DNA from: Bemisia tabaci
Taxonomy: Eukaryota > Arthropoda > Insecta > Hemiptera > Aleyrodidae
Assembly (NCBI RefSeq): GCF_918797505.1
Contig: NC_092797.1
Coordinates: forward strand, 36,531,372-36,595,371
Direction of reading: 5' to 3'
Length of the DNA: 64,000 nt
In this document: positions 10,501-22,500 of the stretch, one piece after another
Layout of the letters: the number at the start of each line of letters is the position of its first letter
Numbering within the stretch: position 1 is the first letter of the stretch
Made by a program: the position numbers and the translations under genes
Notes under the pieces: model-generated
Databases searched by the model: none
Told to the model about the DNA's origin: nothing
Seen by the model: the letters and a program-made list of their open reading frames with translations, nothing else

Positions 10501-13500
10501 TATAACGGCGTTTTGTAGGCATCAGGTAGTTCATATAGATAACATAATATTGCTACACTGAGCAACGTATATGGTAACATCAATTCTATAAAGTAGACTT
10601 TCGATTATCCGACAACTCTATTATCCGACACGACTTTTTCACCGCTGAAACGCGGTGTTTCCGGACACGACAACAAAAACCGGTTTTTTGGGGCAAAACT
10701 TACAAAAATGTGTGTTGTTTTTTGTACGTACATGTTTCCAATCAAATTACTAGGTTATATAGGTAAAAGAAGAAAATCGTCCAAGCTTGTGTGTTCCGGT
10801 TCCAAACTGAGCCTGAATGACATTTTTCCAGTTTTTCCATCATTAGTTTCTACTTTCCCCGTAAATAAGAAAAGAACAACCGCATTAAAATGATGGACAT
10901 CTTAATTGTGAAACATGCCAACAGGCAATATGCGTACATTTTATAAATGTGTATTTTTTGCAGATACAACTATTCGCGCTCCACAGTATGTTTGTTGCCT
11001 ATGCAGCAAATTTGAAGGCGAACTCTCGATGAACGATATTTGTCAATGAGTTTATACGTACACTGTTAAAAATCAATGATTGACATAAGGCCTGATTGAC
11101 CTAACGAAAAGTGTCCGTCGATGTGGCATTTGAAGGTGCGTGACAAACCACGTAAACTGAGAATTTTCAGGTGCCCTGCTCTGGACATTTTTGATCTGTC
11201 AAAAGAGATTTTTGTGCGATTTCACCAATTAAAGTCTATACTCGATTGGCAATATCCCTTGCGAGTGACGGACCCAGTGCATCTGATCGTGTCTCTATCT
11301 ACAACACCTATCAGCAGTTCTCAAGTACTAAAGATAGGTCCCTCCTCAAAACTCTCGATATTGATAAGTCCCGTTCATTTAATTCTATCAAAATTCACAC
11401 ACCGCCCTCCTCTCTCCCGCACGTACCGCTCATTTCTGTCGCAAGCACGACAGAGGTGGCTCATTCACGTTCCTCGCACTCCATTCCGACGAAACGAAAT
11501 AATATCCCCCATATGAGAGAACCGAATTCGGTTAAATTATTCACGCCGAGAATCAAGTTTCGCCTCCGAACACACCGTGCGGACGGCGAAGATAAACCAA
11601 ACAGCCGAAGAATAACTATTCGAATCAAATTAGAGGCGAACAACACGCGACTGGGAAGCAAATTATCGCCGCCCCACGCGCGAAACAGCTTAACTGCATT
11701 CCGGGGTGAACTCCTATCGTTCGAAATTCACCCCGAAGCTCAAGGCTGACTCGGAAACTCTCATTGGTGGAGCGCGCGTTATGTGCGCACCAACCACTCG
11801 ACTAATTATAATACGGGCTCATCCGCTATGCTACGTAAGAGAGCAGTACCTCCACACCTAAGTTACCCCCGGAGTGCATAAGCGCACGTGTTAAGAATGG
11901 TTCACGTTTGTGTGGAGTTACTTCCCTCTTCCGAAACACAACAGTCAACCCCTTCCGTTCAAATTTCGCGAGGGGGGGTGTCCTTCCGCCCCTCCCCCGA
12001 CAAAACGACACAAACGAATATCGAGACGAATCCTTTCGCGTGTAAAACCCCGTGCCTTCCGGGTCTCACACAGGAATATGGGGGGTTTCGCGGAGGGGGT
12101 TATCAGAAGTTACGGCGGGCGCAACAGCACCCCGGTGCCTCAGACTATTCGAGTGTATTTTATCAGGAGGAAACTTACTTTCCGCGCTTTCACACACCCC
12201 CCCACCCCCCGCCTGCCCTCGGCGACGTCTCGCCCGGCGCTTTCACACTTTCCTAGACTCAACAATAAGCTCGGTTTTAGTAAACATTTTCGAACGGCAG
12301 TTATGTATCAACTGCTCTCAAACTTCCTGCCGCCCCCCCCCCCCCGGATGCCCCTCCCGGCGAGTCGCCCGCCGCAGTAGCTCGCGAGAAAACAGTACAA
12401 ACATTCTTGAAGTGGCCGTGAGGAGGGGGGTGGAATCGCATTCGCGCCGTTGTCAATTTGTCGCGGGAGAATGAGAGGGGGTTCAAGCTAAAAGGAGCCA
12501 TTACCAATTGAATTTGATCAAAATGAGTGATGAGGCATACATATACTAGATAGAATAGAATAGAAGTTTACTTTATTTTACCCTTCCGGGTTTATAAAGT
12601 TACAGAGACAATATATACATTTTACAGAATGTTCTAATACTTAAAATTTATGTTAGTTTATTACCAACTTATGCAAAGATGTCATTGACAATAAGGGGTT
12701 TCAGTGTTTAAAATTTTGGTAAAAATTAACAGTTAAAATCTAAAATTACAAGAATGTTATATACATAATGCAAAGGTTATACATATTTAAATAGGATAAA
12801 GGCTAGATTCATTAGTGCAAATTGGACTTAACAGGTGACGTTGCAAATGGACTGTCTTTTGCAATTTGGAACCATAAATTCTGACTCATCTGAAAAAACA
12901 CTTATGTGCTTAGGGAAACTAATGGCACATACGTTGTTTTTAAACCAGGTCAGAATTTAGTTCCAGATTGCAAAGACATACATATTCTATGTGCATAGTT
13001 TCTCATTTGGTGTATTCGTACATAGCTCCGTTTAACTCAAATACGGTCAAGGGACCGTTCCCTAAATCACGTAACACTATAGGAGGGAGGGGGATCAAGG
13101 AAAGCGTTGCGCTATTTTGTTTTTACGTTTTAAAGGATAGGAACCTACGTCAAAAAAGCGTTACTAGAGGGAAGGGGGGTCGACAGTGCCGAAAAAGTGC
13201 GTTATAAATTTAGGGCTGGCCCCCATATTCCATCATACGAGGAGCATTTAAAGTAGGTAATTTTTAACAATCCTATATGCATGAACAATGTTGAAAGGAG
13301 GACTATGCGTTCAAGAGGTTGTAACTAATTGCTTAGGTAAGGGTGCCCGCGCACTGATCCACTAGATAAGTTCAGAATCCAATATAATGGAATGGTATTT
13401 TAAATCAAATTACTAATCTCACGTCTCAGTTTCTTGAGGCCTATAAACTGATTTGTAAACATGCAAAAACAAAATTAAACGGGACCTTCATCGGCGATAG

Positions 13501-16500
13501 CTCGTAAGAGTAATTTATTGTAGTGGTGTTCAAAAGTCTAATGCATCCCCACCGGACACATAATCAGGAACCCCGATAAGCTATTGCACTTACGTGTTTT
13601 TGAAAGCTCTTCGTATATGTAGGACTCTATTGCTCATTTCCATCCGCTTAAAACAAGCCTCGTGTCATTTGAGCCCCGAATCTATCAGACTCGGTATAAG
13701 CGTGATGATAATGAAATTAAGCTTGATAAGGGGGCGGATTTTGAGGCAAAATGACTTGAAATTTGACTCCACCGCGGACAGACAAGCCGGGCTCTGGCGG
13801 GGAGCCAAGGCTCAAACACAAAGGAGCGAGCAATTCCTATCATATTATGACTTTGATTCCCCCATTCATACAGAATCGCGGAACCTGCCGCCTGGTGGCC
13901 GGGCTATCAGCCTGAATAGCATCCTTCCGCGGATTTTTCGCGCCCGGAATGCACCACCCCCCCCTCATGCACCCCCATTCAAACCCCCCTCCCCCCCCCA
14001 TTCTCCGGCCACGGCCCCGTATCCTTCAGGCGCCGTCGAAGGGATGGAGACATCGCCAACACAGGTCCATCGGGGGACGAAATCCAGGGCAAACCGCCCT
14101 CCCCCCCACCCCACCCAGCCACTACACCGCCGCACTAAGGAAAAACGCCGCACGAACATTCGAGAGTTGCCAAATTTCCTTCGATAAAATGTTTATTTTT
14201 GAGGAAAGTTATGAATATTTCTCCTTAAAATTTTCGGAATCTTCAGGTAAAATTGCGAACTAAATGTTTTGAAAAATTGGGCGGAAAATATTCATAAATT
14301 TACCGGGAAATTTGCGTTTTATCTAAGGAAATTTGGCAACGCTTGAAGGTTCATACGGCGTTCTCCCTTAGCATGGCAGTACAACCCAGACGCTTAGCAG
14401 CCCTTGGGGCCTAGACTTGCTTTCACCTCGACTTAATGGAAAACGCATGCATAAATAAGAGGGAAATGGCAGGGGAGATGAGGTTGAATCGGACGCACTA
14501 AAATGAAATAAGTCTATCTACACTAAAAAGGGATATTTACGGGCGCGTTCCTAAATTGAATCGGTTGTTGTTAGGAACTCATGAACCTTGGCTTCCGTTG
14601 ATCACGCAGAGCGTTAGGGCTCATAAGTTTTTGGACTTACGAACAGAAACCGATTCAATTACATAACGTACTTCTTCGACATTTTTTACACCCCCCACTT
14701 TTGTGGCGTGGGTTCCAATCCTCTAGCACGTAAGAAACGAAATAGCGTAACGCTCTCCTCGACCCCTTTTCCCCTAGAGCGTTATGTAATCTATGAACGT
14801 CCCTAAATGTGCCCCTAAAGTTGTGACCGATAACATCGATAATGGAAACACCATACGAAGTATTTCGATTGGTTGGTTGGAAACTCTCTGTCACATTTTG
14901 ACATTTCGTCAACGATTTTTTGTCCGCGCATCTTATTTGTCCAGTAGTCTTTATATAAAAGAAAAAATTAAAGTGTTTTGGGAATCATTAAATTTGACAA
15001 GGTAACACCTCAATATTGACAATCTTCCTTAAATACATATTTTTCCCCATCAATTTAAGTGAAAATAATCTATGCGGAGTGTGCAAACATTTCAAAATCA
15101 TCGGTTGAAAAACGCTGACTCCGCGAGTTTAAATATCAAAGCCAAACAGAGCAAAGCGGCACGCGGAGTGCTGCCTGCGCGACACGCGCATTGGCGCCTA
15201 CAAACCTAACAGGGATACTTCACGCATTGCGCAATGCGTGAAGTATCACTGTTAGGTTTGTAAGCGCCAATGCGCGGCTCGTGCAATGCGTGAAGCATTC
15301 CTGTTGGTTTGTAGGCGCTGATGCGTGTTACGTGCTCGTCAGCCGCCCACCGCGCCGCAGCGTGCCACGGCGCGTGGCGCCTCAAGTAACTATTTCACAA
15401 CAGAGGTGTTCGAAATTGAAGGCGCTCCAACATGTTTAAAGAGCTTTCTTCGCAAAATAAATCAAGATACAATGGCACAAAAAGAGAGTGGTAGTCCAAA
15501 AACTCGAACCAACCTTAGAAAATTTGACTTTTCTGCTTCTAAATTCTCATAGCAAGGACTGGAAGAGGAAAATTTAATGAATTGAAAAATATGCATCTTG
15601 TATTTAAAATTCAGGAGCAAAAGCAAAGGAAATACTGCCGCGCTATAAGGAAGGGCACCGTATGAGCATTCAAATGTTGCCGTTCTTCTCATAAAGTAAA
15701 CGATTTTAGTCATTTATTTAAATCTTTCTCTTCGATTTTTCTCGGAGAATCCAATGCGGGCTTTATTCCGAGGCATCCAAAAATCTAATGGAAAAATATA
15801 CCCCCCCCCCCCAATCACCCCTTTCAAAGAATAAATACTGTAAGGGCAGAAATTCGTCGACTTTCGAATTCTTAAAGGACGTTTTTACTGGACAAATGGA
15901 AAGGACACAATACTTGTCTCGATTAAATTTGATCAGAAGCTTAATTTCTGAGGGGATACTTAGGCGGTTTTTCCATAAAGACGGGGGCAAACGCGAGAAA
16001 CAAAGATCCGATCCATTTTTCAAAAGGGAGGCGCTCCTCGGCCTATTATTCATAAAAAGGGTCGTAGGTGACGATGACATGTTCAGATCAAAAGAAGATT
16101 GATAGTGACTCCTCTGCGGGAAAGGGGCAAGGACATTAACCGCAAGCTCTGCGCGTAATGAGATTCGATTATTTAAACTGACCATGAAAAGTTACCACTC
16201 TTGCGAGAGTGCCTCACAAAAACAACGCAATTTCGCAGTATTTACATGGAAGATACGGGGTTTTTTATTAGTAGGGCAGAAGTATAACGACGTCGTTGAA
16301 ATCGTGGCTTTTTGCTCGTGAGTTTTTTTATCAGAATCATCTGTGACCGTCCACACAGAAAGAAATCTTGGTGCTGGAAAACTGAAAATAGGGATATATT
16401 ATCACCACTTATGGCAAATTATCACAAGTATTCAATTTGACTTTATAAGCCACATAAATGTTTAATCAGACCGTTTTTTTATGGTTTGAAGTTTGCAACT

Positions 16501-19500
16501 CAAACAAAAAGTGTCGCGTAAAAAATGTGCATAGCGTTGGAATGAAAAAAACATACGTACAAAGGTTTTCAAAAATTAAGTTTCCCGATTTTTTATATTC
16601 TGAGCTAAAATAGAGAAATCAAATCGGTTGGAAGGCTGAAGGTCAAGAAAACTCTCAACTTTAATATAAGCATAAGTGATTTAAAATCCAATCGAAAGAT
16701 TCTCGAGAGACCTCAAATTCATTGAGAGACCACATACTGTCACCACGCACCTACAACGTAGGAATAGAAAGTAACCAACATTTTGTGTTACACGGGAAGG
16801 AGGATATAATTAAAGTAACTTATAAACGTGCGGTTAATATATTTATTTAGTTTTATCTTTGAGTTACAATGGCCAAATCTTTGGTTGAATGTTCGCAACC
16901 CCGTTAATAATCAGACACGAGCGGCGAGGGTCAAACCTGGATCTCATCAATTGCAGTTAAATGCGCTAGCCACTCACAAGTCACAACCTTTAAGTGACAG
17001 CAAAAAAAAAACAAGAGTACATTAGGTCAGCAGGACACTTTCTTCATTCGCAGATGTTTCAAAGGTGACCTGCGGTTTCGGTCGATTTAAAAAAAAATTG
17101 ACCAATCAAGCTCTTTTGCTTGAACTGACTGAAACAAGTAACTCAAAGTACCTAACTAAAAATGACAATAAACACGAAAATTGTCGACTGTGCGCACGGA
17201 TTGCAACGAAGATTTCCAATTTTGTCCTCCAAAGCGAAGAAAGCTACTTTTTATTTTCATCCCTTTCTCATCACCGGGTAGATTTTCAGATCGCATAGCA
17301 CACTGAACTTCAATCAATTGCGATTGATTTGACTAAAGTTGACTCCTGCAGTTTTTCGGGTAGCGGAGGATTAGAATTGACGATTACAAAAACCGATAAT
17401 TCCTCACGCGCCCAGCGTATTTTTCGTGAAGTTTCGTTGAAAGCTTTGTACCAATTTATACCGCTGTGCTTTTCTCCTCATCCTGACTGATGGCCCATAC
17501 TCCCCATGAATCTCCAATGCAGTTGGCATCCCTGTTGGCGCGCTTTTCGGTCGGGCGAAATGCCTCAGGTGGGCCTATTGGAGCGTGCGGGGGAAATTTA
17601 TGAGCCTAGGGGAAATGAGGATTAAGTGTTCGGTCACCGTGAAAAACCGGGCCTGAAACTCAAACGTCACGATCGCCCGGGCGGGGCACTGCAATGCAGG
17701 AGGGATTCGCTCTAAACCACACCGTCCAGCTCGATGAACCCGGATCCTTGACCCGCGAAACGCTGCGAGAAGCAAATAGGTTTACAAATGTTGCACGGAG
17801 ATCACCAAATTGCCAGGAAATGGCCCGTTGAAACTCTGCAGTCAGATTACGTAATTTATCGCGAATGGGGCCATGAATTACCAAATTAGTCTCTCATTTA
17901 ACATTTAACCTAAAAACTGTGAGGGACGAGTGACGAATACACAAAGAGCTCCTGCACAGTTTCATGCCTGACCTGAGTGATCATCACCAAAATGCGCATT
18001 ACCTATCCCTCATTTGGCATGTACATATTTTACTCCGAATGACCTGATAAAATCTCGGTTTATCCAACGATGTCACCGAACGCTTTGATCGGAGAATTTT
18101 TCAAAGAATAAATGCTCTCGAAAGACTTTTAGAACAGACCAACTATACTTAGGTGCCTTGTTGGCAATTGAGACATTCCTCACTGAAGTGACATATAAAC
18201 TTTGCAGTGCTGCTTCAAAAGTACATTTCTGTATTGTTTAGTATGTATTAATCCAAATAGTCACACGATGATGGTGATTTTTTAATCACCTGAGAGACAA
18301 TACATCAGATTTTGGGGCTGTTGCACGCAAGAACCACAGTTGTTTGTATGAGCACTAAGGGGGGGGGGGGGGGGTGAAATGGCTCATATATCACGATGAT
18401 TAAATTAAAAAAGTCTGGTATCCACTCCTTCTTGCGAAATTTTCGCAGTTTGGTAGGAGCTTTTTTAAAGGTTTCTTCTACAGGGGTAGTTTTCTAGTCA
18501 CTGGTAACGAGTAAACAGCAACCTAAGGCGGCCTCGGTGTTTGCCGGTAAATGCCGGGAGTTACTGATTTGCTGTTGTTGTTGTTAATTTGTTCCGTTTT
18601 TAGCGGAACATGGTCTTTTAAGGTGATTCATGCCTGGAGCTGTTAGAGTGTGTTTCATCGATCTGCAGGTTATATTAATAAAAAATATAATTAGAATTGT
18701 CAATTTTCGCTAACCACAAGTTGCCGGAAGTTGCCATTGTTTGTTACCAGATACGGTGACTGGAAACTGTCTTTAGACGCGGGAAATTTGAAAAAGCGAA
18801 TTCCAAACTACGCAAATCACACATTACGGAGTAGATTGCCGACGTTTTTAATGTAGCCATCGTGTTTTCAGTACAATTTTACCGCGGATTAGATTATTCA
18901 TGCGGCTGTATCTCTTGCGACCAACAGACCCCGAGAAACCTCCAGTCTCAAATTAAGGACAAAGCTGCACAATCTGAGCAACAGTGCAAAGCTTAAACGT
19001 AATTTTTACGAAGAATGGCCCAATTTCATAAACTTCCGACATCGATCACCGAGACCATCAAGGCTCCTGAAGCTTCCTCCTGGAGTTGGCGAGCAAAATG
19101 TGAAGTTATCGGGAGCCGAAGGGGTAACGGCGGAACTTGAGCAATGAGAAAAGTTTGAGGACTTAATCAGATTAGATCACTGGTTCGAGTCAAATTCTGT
19201 CCCCGAAAGAAACAGTCGCAGGCGCCCGGGTTATGCTCCTTGCCAGGTTCACCAACCTCCCGGAGCACAACATCGGAAGAGGGAATTTTTAACCGCGTGA
19301 CGAGACAACCCTGCTCTCTCGCAACGAGCCGCAAATCTCCGACGAACGTAATTTAACTTTTACAACTCCGCGATGCAGCCATTCAGACGTCTGGCGTGGC
19401 CGCGGGAGCCCCCGAAATACGCGCGAAATGACCGCAAGAGCCCATAAAAGTCGGGGGAATTTTTTCTTACCTTTCCGTTCGACAAAGGATCAAGTCGACG

Positions 19501-22500
19501 GAGTTCTATCCCGTCTCCTCTCATCTGGCTTCTGAGCATGTACCGAGTCTAAGCGTCTCGGAAATCGCTCGTAAATATCGGCAAAATGGCGGCGTGCACT
19601 TCCATAATGAACGCTTGAGCTGGTCCCTCCCCGCTAATCCTCGACTTTCCGTACTCTTATAATGATTATTTTCTCGCCGACAGTGCGGGGATCCAAGCAG
19701 GTTTGAATCCTCCTTCCGATCAACAATTGGCAACTACACAAGGTCTAACTAGATGGAAACGTCACACGACACTGGAAAAAAAACACATTGGATCTAGAGT
19801 CTAGACTCTTGAAAACATTGACAAAGAAAAAGGACTCTTGATTCAATCAGATTTAAGCTTAAATCAAAAAGAAATCCGCTCAAATTAAGAGGCTTGGTTC
19901 TTGATTTAAGCTTAAATCTGATTGAGAAATAAGAGTATTTTTTCTTGTCGATGTTTTTAAGAGTCATGGACTCTAGATCCAATGTGTTTTTTTCCAGTGG
20001 ATTTCTCTCCAAAATCTTACGAACAACACGATTGAAACAATCGAAAGTGTGAAAATTAACTTTCGAACGAGATATTAACCAGCCGTTATAACGCAGATCA
20101 GATTAAAGTCAGATTATAAAAAATACTTTTTTTTTTGTATTTTTGCATTATATCAATTTTAGAGCCCACGCTAAATTAGTTTTCGCACTTTTAGACTACG
20201 ACAGAGGATCCACCATCTTGATTCTTCCCTTTACTTTACATTTAAGTGTAATTACAGACGGTCTTCTGTCACACTCTAAAAGTGCGTAAACTTATTTGGC
20301 GTGGGCTCTAATAATTGGAAACACATATACTGATGGTGAAACTTCCAAACTACGTATCTTGATTTGCGACGTTGCAGACTTCCTGTCATACTTTAATTTT
20401 TAAATGAAGAACTACTTAACGTTGATTCTCAAAGAATTCCGTGATTTTTCTTTTCCGTGCGGAATAAATTCTGATAATGTTTCAAGGAATGATGTTGATT
20501 TGTTCTCCTTCAAAAAAAATTTCATCGTCAATCCCTTGTTCAGGACTTAATTTTCAGATCTTCCAAAGTGTTGTTCTCTTGAAATTTTGAAGAGGAATCA
20601 TGTAGGATTGTAGATGTGTGCTCTAATTGAACCGCGTTTAACAGAAAGGAACCAAGCCACATCAGCCATTGCCAAAGAGCGACGCCAAAAACGACCGTTT
20701 TTTGGCACAATTTGGGCCAGAAGGGATTTTTCTGAAACCGGGCCCAAACGATACCTTATGATACCCTAAAACTCTGGTAAAAATTTTAGCTTGAGTATAC
20801 GCACGGTTTTTCAGAAATGAGGGGGCAAAGTTGCCAAATCGCCATCATTCTGGACAGCATTTCTACACCAAAAAGACGGGAAAAATGGACGAAAAAGTTA
20901 CACCTTTGATGAGTTTCGGCTGTAAATGTACTCATTGTGCCCCCAAGGATTTAACTGTGTTCAGTTTCAAAAATTTTTGTCGCACAGTGGTCCAAAATGG
21001 GGAGAAATCGTCGACAAATCTGGATTCCTCGTCAAATTTTTAGAAATGGAAGGAAAATTGTCGGTCTGCTGCAGTTTTCATGGCTTACAATATTCTTATT
21101 GGTCATCAATGCATGAATTTGTGTTCAGCTTCACAAATGCACATCGCACAGTAGTCAAAAATGGGGGAATTAGTGGACAAATTAAGATCCTCTGTCGAAC
21201 TTTATAAAAATGATGTGAAACTGTTGGTCCCCAGTAGAGTTCAGATCCCGGAAAAATTCATGTTTTTAATTTTTTTAATTATTACTGCATGTCAGACCGT
21301 ATTGTTTATAGAACGTTGTTATAGAATAGACTTTGTAGCATTATCTCAATAAAATATGCAAACTTTCAGAAATTTAAAAAAAAGAAGGAAAAATGGAGAG
21401 AGAAAATTAAAAAAAGATTTAAATAGTCAAAAAAAGAATTTAAAGAATTTTTCCGGGATCTAAAGTGTACTGGGGACCAACAGTTTCACTTCATTTTTAT
21501 AAAGTTCAACAGAGGATCTTAATTTGTCCACTAATTCCTCCATTTTTGACTACTGTGCGATGTGCATTTGTGAAGCTGAACACAAATTCATGCATTGATG
21601 ACCAATAAGAATATTGTAAGCCATGAAAACTGCAGCAGACCGACAATTTTACTTCCATTTCTAAAAATTTGACGAGGAATCCTGATTTGTCGACGATTTC
21701 TCCCCATTTTGGACCACTGTGCGACAAAAATTTTTGAAACTGAACACAGTTAAATCCTTGGGGGCACAATGAGTACATTTACAGCCGAAACTCATCAAAG
21801 GTGTAACTTTTTCGTCCATTTTTCCCGTCTTTTTGGTGTAGAAATGCTGTCCAGAATGATGGCGATTTGGCAACTTTGCCCCCTCATTTCTGAAAAACCG
21901 TGCGTATACTCAAGCTAAAATTTTTACCAGAGTTTTAGGGTATCATAAGGTATCGTTTGGGCCCGGTTTCAGAAAAATCCCTTCTGGCCCAAATTGTGCC
22001 ATTCTTGGCGTCGCTCTTTAAGGGGGCAATTTAATTTTTTACGAGAGAACGTTTGCGCGGATTCTTTTGAAAATTTTAAGGAATTTGCCTCGTACTATGG
22101 AGAACATTCACTGACATTTTCACTAAAATCTGCACACCCGTTTTCGTGTGAGAAATTAAATTGCCTGATTAAGTTTGGCAATAGCTGACGTGGCTGGGTT
22201 CCTTCCCGTTTAACGCGGTCCAATTCATATCTTTTCTGGGAGCACATTCGTCCCAATGTTGATTTCACTTTGTTTCATGATTTGTCAATCATTTTTATGT
22301 TAATTTTTTGCTAAATGATGATTTAGAAACGATTTTTTTATTTTTATTTTGATGATTCAGAAAAGGAAATTCTACAAAAGGGTGTCTTCTTTTCTAAAAT
22401 ACTTGATTATGGTTCCGTTCTATACTAAACTATAAAATATTCCCAACATCGTGTTCGACTTGTTTGATAATTTTTCAATGATTCTTTAATGATTTTTTAA

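Noticed and set aside
11121..12474. Overlapping ORFs of 122-167 codons in three + frames
   Set aside because: A GC-rich stretch with few stop codons in several frames at once. No protein similarity or codon pattern favouring one frame.
13594..14187. 197-codon ORF with proline-rich second half
   Set aside because: The prolines come from C runs and the end lies inside a family A foldback. No domain or supporting splice site.
20831..21873. Two near-identical 70-residue ORFs on opposite strands (and a 93/90-residue pair)
   Set aside because: They are the same sequence read from the two arms of the long inverted repeat. There is no domain and no start context, and the outer E element continues around them. 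Symmetry explains them.
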